Shown here: piece by piece, positions 54,200-64,000 of the stretch | Numbering within the stretch: position 1 is the first letter of the stretch | Layout of the letters: every line of letters starts with the position of its first letter | DNA from: Thereva unica | Lineage: Eukaryota > Arthropoda > Insecta > Diptera > Therevidae | Length of the DNA: 64,000 nt | Reading direction: 5' to 3' | Assembly (NCBI GenBank): GCA_949987705.1 | Contig: OX465283.1 | Location: 3,576,207-3,640,206, forward strand | Program-made: the position numbers and the translations under genes | Notes under the pieces: model-generated | The model's input: only the letters and a program-made list of their open reading frames with translations | Told to the model about the DNA's origin: nothing | The model's database searches: none

Positions 54200-55735
54200 G
54201 TACATAATATCCTGTAATTTACATTCACACCTCGCATTATTTATCTCGACACAAGCTCATATACCAGTAGGACATTATTTTTGAACCGGGAGATTTAAAA
54301 AGGTCTCAGTACAATTGACCACCGTGTAAGGGACGAATGTACTGCCTCGCGTAAGACCAGTTTAAATCTAGTCAAAACTAACATAATAATAAATAAAATT
54401 ATCTTCAAATTTGCACATTTAAAATTGGGTCAGAATCGTTTTCCTTAAAAATCATATTCAGAACATTCCTACCCGTATTCATGCATAAACCACTCATTCA
54501 TACGTTTAAAGGCAAATGAACTAAAATTAAAAATTCCTTAAACCTTATTTAAAGCTAAAAATCTTCAATAAGTCTTCCTTATCATAACATACGAATTTAA
54601 AAAAAAAATAATAATAATTTCCATGCCTCTTATCTGCTATCAAAACCCAAATAGGCTCCACAAGTGGATGCCTGCTGTCGGCCCTCCCGCCAGTCTCTTC
54701 AGGTGTGATAAAACACTTTATAATGTATTTAATAACATGTCACGATTGTGAAACAGGAGAGCAAACATTGAAATAAACACCGAAAATTTCGAACAACACA
54801 AATCCGACAATCCACTGGATCTCCACAGGAAATCGCCTCAATTTGTCAGGAGTCAGGAGTTACAAGCTGCTAGAAGGTTACCGAAGGGCACAGCAGGACG
54901 AAACCGATAAATCCTGACTAACAGTGCTGTTATGGTTTCCCAGGAAAATCGTTTCAGGAAAGCTCTCCTTCCACAGGGAAATGATTGGGATTTTTCCCTG
55001 ATTTTTGTCCGCCTCGCCCCCGACAGGCCCCCCTTCGCCGCTCAACCCCAAACCCAGAGAACACAAAAAATGTACCAAACCCCAACCGTCGAGAAGAGAG
55101 CTGCGGTAATAAGTTAAAATTAAGCCTTGCCACGAACCAATTAGGATACTGACCAGCTAGGGTCAAAAGGTACTGAGGGCCGGTTTTTTTGTGCTGAGTG
55201 AATTGATTAGCGTAATCAAATGAGAGGTGAATACTTCTGGAAAGGGTTCGGATGCGAATTAGTCTTTAATTAAGGCAAAACAAAGTAAATTAATATTTTT
55301 AAGCCGCCAGATAAGACGAGCCGGGAGGGGGAGGGGGGGAAAATGTGAAGGAATGTATCCTGTAATCACTAACGGTAGAATGCTTCGGTAATTACTTTTA
55401 CAGGATTAAGGATTCAATTATATTTGGTGATGTTATTAAGGATGGGGCTAAAGATATCAGTTACAAAATGAAATAGATGTAGTCATTATTTTTTTAATGA
55501 AATTGAAAGGAACACTTTTTTCGGGTATGACTTTTGATTGAGCCATTTGCCATCGAAAAGAGGGAAAGGTGCATTGATAGCTACCAGTTACTAGGATAGC
55601 ATAATCCCATTCCTTTCGATCCCTAGCTGATGTTAATCTTAAAGAACTGCATTTGCACTACAGCTATGTGATTACTCTTGAAAAACGGTGAAATTAAGCC
55701 TCCTTCCGAAGTAAGGCACACGTGGGTAGACCTTT
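54200..55735. other. Non-coding stretch, no gene recognised
   Basis: A/T-rich, with (AAT)n near 54601-54618 and a G-rich patch at 55322-55340. No domain recognised. Confidence 0.45.
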
Positions 55736-56455
55736 GGGGGCCTCGGTGGTCTAGGGGTAAGGTGCCTGACTATCCACCGCTTGCCACTTAAACTTCTCTG
55801 GCGAGACCGTCCTGCAGACTGGAGAATACAGCGATCGGCACCGAAGAAAACCTGGTTGAAGAATATCGAGGGTGACTTAAAGAATCAACGATTATCAGTT
55901 ACCGAGGCTCGAGACACCGCCAAAAACCGAGAAGAATGGAAGCGAATCGTGAATAGAGTTCGGGACCCAGCGGCACCGACAGCAGCGTATCCGTTGCGGG
56001 GACGTCCCGCTCGGACCGCCAGCTAACGGATCAAAGAAGAAGAAGAAGAAGAAGCCTGACTATCATCCCAGAGCTCCCGGGTTCGAATCCCGGCCAGCTT
56101 CACGGTCCTTCGCCTTTTAAACTTTCCCACCTACATAACTTCCCTTCTTTCTTCTTCCCTCTTTACATTCCTGATTCCTTCTACCATAGCCTTCCCTAGT
56201 CCTTCCTCGCTCCACCAAAAGTGCATGTCATCAGTTGGTTGATGAGATTCAAATCGTTTCAGGAGTGTCCCGATGTCAAAGTTGCGATAGTAATGGTTGG
56301 GAGTAGGTAGACTAAAAATATCGCGGGTAGGTTGTAGCAGTTCCTTCCTCCTCGAGCTGCTGTTCGATATTGCACTCTATAAGAAGAAAATAGATTGTCG
56401 ACAGTACAAATGGCCTTTCCTGAGGCTCTAGTCTTTCGCATAAAAAAATCCCAAA
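55736..56455 (+). mobile_element. tRNA-derived SINE, interrupted
   Basis: GGGGCCTCGGTGGTCTAGGG + GTAAGG (A box, 55737-55762), interruption at 55775-56053, then CCCGGGTTCGAATCCCGGCC (B box, 56077-56096) and the SINE body (TACATAACTTCCCTTC, GTTGGTTGATGAGATTC, AGATTGTCGACAGTACAAA) to an A7 run near 56444. It aligns with the inverted copy at 17935-18368, except that ~30 bp including the ACACTCCAGCG word are missing near 56264. Confidence 0.8.
55775..56053 (+). mobile_element. RTE 3' end inserted in the SINE, with 11-bp target duplication
   Basis: 279 bp encoding the last ~80 residues of the (AAG)-tailed RTE family (LLWRDRPADWRIQRSA, then REEWKRIVNRVRDPA and RPARTAS, stop) followed by CAAAGAAGAAGAAGAAGAAG. 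The 11-bp word GCCTGACTATC lies on both sides (55764-55774 and 56054-56064). Typical of target-primed insertion of a 5'-truncated LINE. Confidence 0.9.
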
Positions 56456-56459
56456 CTCT

Positions 56460-56905
56460 CTAATAGAAGTTCCTAAGTCTTCCTCCCAGCACGTATGTTG
56501 GAAGAATTCAGTAAGCATCGTACTGCATTAAGTTGTACAGACCAAGAAATACTCTCTAAAATACAAACAGTTCTCTATGGCAACCTTTTTGATACAAAAG
56601 GTACTATCGACATCTTCAGCACTGAGGCCAGCCGCATCCGGGATCCGCAACTGAGCCAGTGGATCCTGCGCAAAAGTAGAAGCAGCCACAGCCAAATAGG
56701 CAAAACGGATTGATAGAGAGATGCTACGATATCCTCGAGAGGGGAGCCCTTTCGCTACTGCTATAACCATGGCAATGGGCTGGATTCTGAAAGCAAACAG
56801 AAGGACAGGATATCCAATGAGAACGAAACGCTGATGCTAGTATCTGAAAAGTATCCCTCTCCATGAAGATAACACTCCAAGTGGTTAACGTGTCGTCCAA
56901 CTCCT
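56460..56905. other. Non-coding stretch, no gene recognised
   Basis: No motif recognised. Confidence 0.4.
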
Positions 56906-56909
56906 TTAG

Positions 56910-57060
56910 GACATGCTCAAACCTGAAAAAGACAGAACTGATGCTAGCACTAAAATAAGACTAGACTAAAATGAAAGATTTAGTACTGCTCATATCCTGA
57001 TCTGCTAAGCACCTGGGTCTTATTTTGAACCTAAAGCTTAACTGGAGCGAGGAGGACCAA
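56910..57060 (+). pseudogene. LINE RT fragment, LOA/R1 or Jockey group
   Basis: Reads KPEKDRTDAS / NPEKTEL-type sequence (RT motif D) and SAKHLGLILNLKLNW (57000-57045; motif E, pattern KYLGVILD.KLNW). Only these two motifs are seen. Confidence 0.45.
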
Positions 57061-57064
57061 TATA

Positions 57065-57485
57065 ATTTTTTTTTCAACAGGCATATCTTCGCCAATTGAT
57101 GGGGTCTGAAGTCGAACACTGTCTCCGGCTCGTATACAACCTTCCCTTGAAATAATGAACGTGAATCTCAATTCACATTTGATCACAAAAGTCAGTATTC
57201 TGTCGTGATAATATTGGATGTTGGAGTGAACCCGCATGTTGGCGTCCTTTCTTTCATTTTCCTCTACTATCTTTTCAACTAGATCTTGCTAACTACCGGT
57301 GCTGTCCCTCCCGGACCAGGCCTCTTGAAGTATCTTTTTAGATTCGTCTCCAATTCTAGCTCCGACTGTAGCATTTTGCCGCACATCTGCAGCCTTATAA
57401 TCTAACTTAATTCTAAACGACAAACAGTACGGGGTCAGACAAAAAACATCATCTGGCGATCCTTTCGTCTGCCTTACAGAACACC
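57065..57485. other. Non-coding stretch, no gene recognised
   Basis: Two minus-strand open frames of about 67 codons show no recognised motif. Confidence 0.4.
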
Positions 57486-57489
57486 TCAA

Positions 57490-58030
57490 GGAAGATGTGA
57501 ATGGATTTCTGGCCTATAGTTACGTATACTATTCATCGCTTTCGATAGAGTTCAGCATTCAGCTTTGTTAGCTAAACTCAAAGATGTTGGTGTTGGTTCA
57601 ATTCTACATAACTAGGGGTAGGCTTTACGGCAGCTCAATCAAGGTAATATTGAATTGCGTCGCATCCAAACCCCACATCATATCTGCCGGAATCCCACAG
57701 GAGTCAATTCTGTCACCGGTTTATTTCTAATCCTTATAAATGACCTTCCTTAAATCCTTCCCAACCAACTTCACATCTTCCCTGAAGATAGTACTCTGAG
57801 TTACTCATACGCCTTCAGGCGACAAGACGATCACGGACATCTGTCCGGCTAAATTTACAATAACCTTTTTTTAATAGGGGCCTCTGAAATCGTGCTGAAT
57901 TCAATGCGTCCAAATTAAGTATTGCCTTATTTCCAACAAAAACCTGCAATACCTATCTGTCCCTGTCAGTGCACCGTACAAAACGAATGGCTGCCACAGC
58001 TCTCAACGTCCAAGGCGTGAAATCAGTCAA
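57490..58030 (+). pseudogene. CR1-like LINE RT palm relic
   Basis: Shifting frames read KLKDVGVGSIL, QGNIELRRIQTPHHICR (end of motif B approach), VNSVTGLFLILINDLP (motif B end) and FPEDSTLSYSYAF (motif C region; FADD is FPED here, so the active site is lost), then NRGL-type and PYFQQK words matching 26450-26520. Same family as the 26145 copy, older. Confidence 0.55.
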
Positions 58031-58309
58031 ACAAGCATCCTAGCAACACCAGATCAGTTCACTACGCTCGTTCCCTTTGCCTTTTTCACGAACTCCACAA
58101 ATAAGCTGTCATAATCGGCATCGGTACTCCGTAAACGAGTGATTTTTTAGTGAAAATGACACCGAGCTAAGCCAAACTTCGTACCGTGTGTGGCACGTTA
58201 GAAGATCTTTGATGGCACGAAGACAATTCGGATATGTGTACTCACCGACCGTCAGCTGGATGGGACATGCAGCCTAGGAAAACTGAAAAAAAGTTATGTC
58301 TGTTATGTT

Positions 58310-58368
58310 AATACATGGTCGACAGTACAAAGGGGCCTTCCCTAAGTCTCTAGTGTGTCACATAAAAA
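58310..58368 (+). mobile_element. 3' end fragment of the tRNA-derived SINE
   Basis: TGGTCGACAGTACAAAGGGG, CCTTCCCTAAGTCTCTAGT and CACATAAAAAAAAAA match the 3' end of the copy at 56395-56450, helping to define the SINE terminus. Confidence 0.6.
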
Positions 58369-58537
58369 AAAAATTTATCGTCAGGCCGGGCCTGAAGATC
58401 TGAGCCTCTTTTCAGTCTGATAATTTCGTTGGGGCTATGAACATTTTTCCACTTGAATTAACAACCCGTTAAGCCAAACTGTCGTCTTCGCCTGTATTCA
58501 ATCCTTGATCCAAGCGGCTGGCCAGAATAACGAGAGA

Positions 58538-58855
58538 TTCAATGAAAGCTTCACAATGAGAGCTTAAAAATTAAAGCTTCAATAAAAGCTTCAAAGTGAA
58601 AGCTTCACAATGAAAGCTTCATATAAAGCTTTACAGTGAAAGCTTCAATAAAAGCTTCAATGAATGTCTCACAATAAAAACTGCAATGAAAGCTTTACCA
58701 TGAAAGCATCATTGAAAGCTATACAATGAAAGTTCGATGAAAGCTTTACAATGAAGGCTTCAAAATGAATGTTTGTTTGACAATGAAAGCTTCAATGCAA
58801 GCTTCAATGAAAGCTTAACAATTAAAGCTTGACGATGAAAGCTTAAATGAAAGTT
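58538..58855. repeat. AAAGCTTCAATG-type minisatellite
   Basis: More than 20 irregular copies of words such as TGAAAGCTTCAA, TAAAGCTTCACA and TGAAAGCTTTACA, unit length about 14-16 bp. AAGCTT is self-complementary. Similar in sequence flavour to 23795-23975 but with a different unit. Confidence 0.85.
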
Positions 58856-58899
58856 TCATAAGATTTATGGAATCATTCACATTAACGCAGACAAACTGG

Positions 58900-60655
58900 A
58901 ATTGATTGACTGGCTCAAAGCTCTATCGTGAGTGGACCCTTAATTTTGGAATCGGCAATTGTACTTCAGTCAAATGGGCAAAGGCCGTTCGGATCGGTGG
59001 TGTATGTTTCTTTAAGGGCACTAGGTGTGGCATCAAAATGCTCCGACCGTATTGGAGTTTATCACAAACTACCTATTCCAATTGTAAACTATATTTTTCA
59101 TTTGAACATCCAAAATCAATCAAGACAACACTCAAGTAATGGTGATAACGAAATGAATGAATTTCAACTCAAAATTGATCGATTTTAAATGTATTGTATC
59201 TTCAACTTGCAATAATCAGAATCTTTTAGTATCTATTGAATTACTTTTACTTAACAATATCTCCACTTCGATATTTTCCCAGCTTCCTCCTCTCTCGAGC
59301 GCTCTACGCAAGCAGTTCGAAAGCGAACCCAAAGAATTGTGAATTTCAAAAGGGAATACAAATTGCCATTCAAACTATTCAACTTGTTTATAAATAACAC
59401 AATTCATCACAAATAAAATTATTCGAAAGGTCCCTCTTCTCTCATTAGACGGCCAGAAAAGGGAGCCTAACCGACAATAGCAGCAGCGGCAACAACAACA
59501 ACAGCAACCTGCACAAATAAAGAAGGAGCAGACTATTAGTTGAACTCAAGCGTAAGTAAATCCCTCGTTTTCCCTCTTTTCTATCTTTTTCAATTTTCCT
59601 CTTATCCAAAGAACCACAACAAAACAGAAAAACATTTCTCGTCACGTTTTATGTCCACAATTTATTCGAAATCACTTTACCTGTAAGACGGAGGGCGGCG
59701 GAGGGAAATCTGCGAGCAGGGCAGGACTTTTGTGCTGCCACCAACCGGGCGTCCCCTCCGCCCCTCGTCCCGGGGCTCACATAATAATTCCCGGAATTTT
59801 TCCCCAGCAGAATATGCGGGCCGGGGGTGGAGTTGCCCACCCGCACCCCGCACCAGTTTCCGCACTTATTTATCCATCAATAATTTTCCTAAAGCAATTG
59901 TGTCCATCTAGTCGTCCTCCGCCCGGGCTGCGGGGGAGAAAGCCACCCTCCTCGGCACAAAGCTGAGAGAGTAATCGTATTTACCTTCGATTTAATTCGG
60001 ATTTCAATTTTCGAATCCATTACGGTTAAAAGTTTGAGAATTCTGAGATGACTATTTCAGAATTCCGGGGATGTTTACTCTTTTGTCGGGGAGCAACTTT
60101 ATGTTGATCTGGATGATGCGGATAAGACGGGTCCTTGCTGCGGCTCACGGCTAAGTCGGGGATGACTGCGACCTGGCTAGGGTGGGTTCTTTTTCTTTGC
60201 CGTTTTTTTTATTGAACTACGAGTATTTGCTGAAGACGTTTTAAGGCCAATGCAATATTCTTGCCTTAATTAGGAATGGCAGAGATGATCTTTAAGTTGT
60301 AGAAAGGACTTTCTGTGTTTGTCAATAAACTCGGAAATGGAAAGTCTACACAAGACGGGGAAAACATGGCAATTTAATAGGTTCGTTAGAACTCTTTAGG
60401 TGAATCCTTTGTCCAATAGATGAGTGCGGAAAATGTATAGAAGAAAGTGAATAGAGAAAACTTTGTCTTATGGGTTGAAAAAGAGGCTAGCTCCTAGATG
60501 AAAAGGCTCCTATTTTGACAAGCTGATTTACCTGACTGATTCGCACTGATTCGTACATTCCAGAGAGCGTAGTATAGCAACGTGGCTCCGGGTCCACCTA
60601 TTTCACAATATTGCGCAATAGAACATTGGGTTTGGGTCTTGGCTTAAGCTTTAGG
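58900..60655. other. Non-coding stretch, no gene recognised
   Basis: GC-rich patch at 59690-59850 and CAG/CAA repeats near 59480-59505. Open frames to 86 codons without recognised motifs. Confidence 0.4.
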
Positions 60656-60663
60656 GCTTGTGT

Positions 60664-61071
60664 CAGGGAGACTATACAAGAGATATAACTCTTATGGGAA
60701 AAATAACCGGAAATGGATGGGTAACAGCAACTAAACTTCTAGTTCATTATTTGCCACAGATGTCGCCTAAAGCTGACGTGCCCCGCATGAAGTTAGCTGA
60801 ATTTTACCCATTTCGACGATTACTTCAAAATTGTCAGCCGAAATGCAAAAAAAATCATTGGAAAATCCATAAAATGGTTAAATACGAAAAATCAGAAGCT
60901 GATTTTTCAAGTTAGGCGTAAACATAAAATATCTTAATAGTTAACGAACTTGGCCATGAATCGGATGAATATAATCGGCCATGTTTTTTGGGGTACATGT
61001 GACTGTGACGCCCTCATTAATCAAACGAAAAGTGACAACACGGAGTTATATCTCCTTATATAGTCTCCCTG
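60664..61071. mobile_element. hAT-like non-autonomous DNA transposon
   Basis: Left end CAGGGAGACTATACAAGAGA and right end (reverse complement) CAGGGAGACTATATAAGGAG, both continuing (G)ATATAACTC; about 28 bp with one substitution and a 1-bp gap. An 8-bp direct repeat GCTTGTGT lies immediately outside (60656-60663 and 61072-61079). CAGGG-type ends with 8-bp duplications are characteristic of the hAT superfamily. The 408-bp interior has no transposase. One plus-strand frame (to 60915) ends with NCQPKCKKNHWKIHKMVKY, which resembles the C-terminal half of a MYND zinc finger. Confidence 0.8.
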
Positions 61072-61079
61072 GCTTGTGT

Positions 61080-62625
61080 CTTGAGAAGCAATTTGTGAAT
61101 TGGGTTGAAGGTGTTCGCCATTTGTGTGGAACTACGTAATACTTTGCTGGGACGGTTAGAGCGTCTCGAGCAGGCTTTCATACCTACATAGTCTTGGGTG
61201 AGACCTTGTGGCAAAATTTGATCCATATTCCAATTTTTGGATGTGTCTTGAATGAGCTATCATGTTCAGTGATTTTTTACACTGGGGATGGAATCTGTAG
61301 TTTAACTTCCCACGGTCTTGCATGGCATCTTGTGGAAAATATCTTGGCTGTCTTGGCTGCAATCTTGCGGAAATCTACGTTTGAACTTCGCTGTCGCCAA
61401 CTTGCAAGTCTTAAGCAAAATACTTAACTAAAATTGCCCAGTCGCAAAAATTCATATAGGCAAGGTAGGCTCCATTTCGACTACCTAGTTTCAACAACTT
61501 TTTCAGGGTTACTAATATAGAGGAGTGTTTACCGCTGAGGTATATGTTTGTGATTATATGCGTATACAAATTGATGCAGCTTTAGAGATGGTTCAGTCAG
61601 GCAGCTACATAGCTAGACAGGTAGGTTGGCTTGTTTTGTCTGTTTTCCCGGCCTATCTGTCTGGTTTGTCTCTCTGGCCTATCCCAAGCAAGCCGAGATG
61701 CAGTAACATAGTCCAACGGAAAGTTTTAACTAGTTGCAGACAGGAGGCGCATCACTTCAACCCAAGACACAAAGCGCAAAAGCTTCCCAAGACACAAACC
61801 GCAAAGCTTCATCCCAACACACAAACCAAAATTTAGATATTGTGATATGGCCCCAGAGCACTGTTGCTTTACCACTAGAGAACATAAGATTTGATTTGAC
61901 TGTATATGAACTAATGGCTTTAAAGGCTATTTAACTATCTGACTATCATTATGTAATTATTTGTGAAGTTTGTCCTTCGCCTCAGACAGTCACGGATACA
62001 GGTTTCTTTGACGTATAGTTCTGGTTGAAAAATTAAAGTGAATTGGCCCATACCTATTGCTAATCGGTTGGCAAGCCTCAAGTCCGGTTCTTCCTTCTTA
62101 AGTTTTTTATCAATATGCCTGCATATTAAGTTTTTCAGAGTCTCACTTTTGACAACCCTCGATCAATACTCGTTGAACTGGCAATTGAGCTTGGGTAAAA
62201 TCGAAATGATGTCTGTGTCTCAACAAGGACTCATCTTGCAATTCTTTGGGTATAAATAGATGCCCTGTGTGATCTCCAGACTTAAATTTATTTGTCGGTG
62301 CTCGTCCAAGAGGGCTGTTTGCTGTCACTTTGTGTCCATCACCGTGGGAATGAGTCATATTTATAATTCATTCGCACTAGGGGACTAATAATGCCTGAAT
62401 AACTCTTCCGAAAGGTCAATCGTTTCTTGATTCATTATGGAAATTTGAATATTTAGCATCCAGAGACTGCTTTGGTTTATGCTTGGCTCTTCATCTTAGC
62501 CTGATGGCTCACGGGCGACAGCGTGTCACTACCCTAGTCAACTAAGTTTAACTGCCTATCTATCTTTTAACTAAACTTATTACAATGACGATTCTACATC
62601 TAAACCTAACCAAATTTCCTTTCTG
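61080..62625. other. Non-coding stretch, no gene recognised
   Basis: Short diverged direct repeats such as CCCAAGACACAAA near 61760-61795. No domain recognised. Confidence 0.4.
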
Positions 62626-62630
62626 CAATA

Positions 62631-62912
62631 ATAATAGAGTTAACCTTCTAACTCAGAAGGTGCACTTCTCAGCAGGGCTGAGAAACATTTACCACTGCAG
62701 TCGTGGCTCAGCTGAGACATGCAAACATAAAATATTAAACAACATTTAAGATCAAAAACATCAAACAGAGAAACATGCAAAAGTAAAAAGGGAGTGGGGA
62801 ACGCAGAGAGTCACGCCACATTGAGAAGGGTCCTTTTAAGGACAACTTCACTAGTTAGCAAGCTAAACACACTCCTATCGAACATGTCATAATTGGTGTT
62901 AGAGGAATTAAT
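62631..62912 (-). mobile_element. 3' end of the LINE family at 51258-52765
   Basis: Minus strand reads NSSNTNY, a short deleted stretch, then SVFSLLTSEVVLKRTLL (end of the RT protein) and the 3' UTR with CTCAGCTGAGCCACGACTGC, TTTCTCAGCCCTGCTGAGAA, GTGCACCTTCTGAGTTAGAA and a (ATT)n tail (62628-62637). It is a short 5'-truncated insertion. Confidence 0.8.
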
Positions 62913-63220
62913 CCGATCCTAATCCTATTTAGGGTAACGCATGATTTCACACTATTCATATATTCGCACATTATCACTGACGCTGAAGGCCTCCTCCCTA
63001 TCTCAAGGAGCGACTCGCGTTCTGAATTGTTCGTAAGAGCTCTGTATTCTGGTGATCTGCTTGTTCGTGAAACACACGTTTATCGCGCATTCAATGATAA
63101 ACGTGGTATATTAGCCTTGTATCAGCCCTAATGCATCTAGCTATGGGAATACTTCGGGTGGTTCATATCCTGTTCGTCTTGTCTTGTCGTAGTTGCCTGG
63201 TTTGGGGTTGTAAAGAAGGA

Positions 63221-63325
63221 GACCCGTTGAAGCAGTTGTATCAGCTAACAGACCTGTTGAAAAGCAGTTGAACCAGTTAATAGACCCGTTGAAAAGTAGT
63301 TAAGTGAAGCAGTTAACTAACCAGT
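63221..63325 (+). repeat. Three-unit ~31-36-bp tandem repeat
   Basis: Units GACCCGTTGAAGCAGTTGTA.., GACCTGTTGAAAAGCAGTTG.. and GACCCGTTGAAAAGTAGTTA.., each followed by CAGCTAACA / CAGTTAATA / CAGTTAACT. Irregular length. Confidence 0.75.
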
Positions 63326-63436
63326 TACAGTCAACTGGGGTGAGGGTTGTTAAAGCTGTTAGCCAACTAAAAATGGAATACAAGTAAGATCGGACGACAA
63401 AAAGAAAGAACTAATAAGGAACATTATCTTTCTTCG

Positions 63437-64000
63437 TACGACATGGATATGTTGGATGATTTTCAATGGCACATGTTCGATTTCCAAGACTCTCCAGAAG
63501 CTGATCCAATCAATGCAATTGAATCGATGAAAACGATAACAGTTCGTTTGCCGCAACGAATTCTTTCTTCCATTAGCTGACGGAGTGCGAATATTTGATC
63601 AATACATTCTCGATGTGGTCTAAATCCAGGTTGTCCTTTCCGGCTCGTTTGTTCTCGAAACTTCTGTAGCCTCTATTGTATCCTTTACCACGATAATTCT
63701 TGCATTTTCGACCTTTCTTCAAAATTAGCACAACGATCGTTTTCTTTTGCGTGACTGGACACGATTCGAATGGCATATGTGTATTATGAGGACATGAAGT
63801 CATTATGATAAGACATCACCTCCGAATTTGATCATATCGGCCGTTCTTTGGCCTATTCCCGGCGCTTTTCCATTTTTCAGCGATTTTATTGCCGTCTTCA
63901 CCTCAATAATTGTCGATTCGATATCAAGAAACTGATTCTTTGGCTGTTCGATAATCGGCGGTTTGGGTGCTGCCTGTTGCTGTGGATCGTGGTTGTACAG
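63437..64000 (-). pseudogene. RTE-like (AAG family) fragment running off the window
   Basis: Minus strand reads KPPIIEQPKNQFLDIEST, EVKTAIKSLKNGKAPGI, GGDVLS, CKNYRG, then DHIENVLI (frameshift) and FNCIDWISFWRVLEIEHVP to KIIQHIHVV, the same order as 47150-47790. The 3' part (palm motifs B and C and the tail) is missing; the homology ends at about 63437. It begins beyond 64000. Confidence 0.75.

Noticed and set aside
1..64000. CRISPR array, bacterial operons, phage or viral genome
   Set aside because: No regularly spaced repeats with unique spacers, no ribosome-binding-site gene clusters; composition and elements are those of an animal nuclear genome.

Overview
The window looks like a gene-poor, repeat-filled stretch of an insect nuclear genome. 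Every coding relic I can identify belongs to a transposable element. The mix (RTE-like, CR1-like, Jockey-like and LOA-like non-LTR retrotransposons, Ty3/gypsy and BEL/Pao LTR elements, mariner, short terminal-inverted-repeat elements and a tRNA-derived SINE) is typical of insects, and a dipteran is plausible. I did not find a host protein-coding gene, a functional tRNA or rRNA gene, a CRISPR array or any bacterial-style operon. Element names are assigned by recognising protein motifs by eye, so clade labels are tentative.

Layout. 0-8 kb: a 184-bp foldback element, a LOA-like endonuclease relic, three primer-binding-site-like sequences matching the 3' end of tRNA-Leu, a BEL/Pao integrase relic and a short RTE 3' end. 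8-24 kb: mariner relics, a Ty3/gypsy gag-protease relic, an RTE relic followed by an inverted CR1 fragment, a tRNA-derived SINE and a LOA-like endonuclease/reverse transcriptase (RT) relic. 24-38 kb: a Jockey RT fragment joined to a tandem array of a ~145-bp repeat, a CR1 copy, a gypsy pol relic running into a CR1 3' end, a CR1 copy apparently split by other sequence, a GGTCG minisatellite and a degenerate TTAGG-type array. 41-48 kb: the best-preserved RTE copy, a gypsy integrase relic and a second RTE family on the minus strand. 49.8-54.2 kb: one RTE-like element whose endonuclease is broken by three separate insertions (a MITE with a 5-bp target duplication, a LINE with an open 409-codon RT frame, and a 5'-truncated CR1). 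55.7-56.5 kb: a SINE interrupted by an RTE 3' end with a perfect 11-bp target duplication. 60.7-61.1 kb: a hAT-like short element with an 8-bp target duplication. The window ends in a third copy of the (AAG)-tailed RTE family.

The copies do not act as a pathway. They record successive waves of insertion. The only coding frame that could be near-functional at protein level is the RT at 51276-52505, and it lacks its 5' part (endonuclease and any ORF1). The two most novel-looking signals are the ~145-bp repeat family (at least ten copies of its core, tandem and dispersed, both orientations) and the four-layer nested element at 50.4-54.2 kb.
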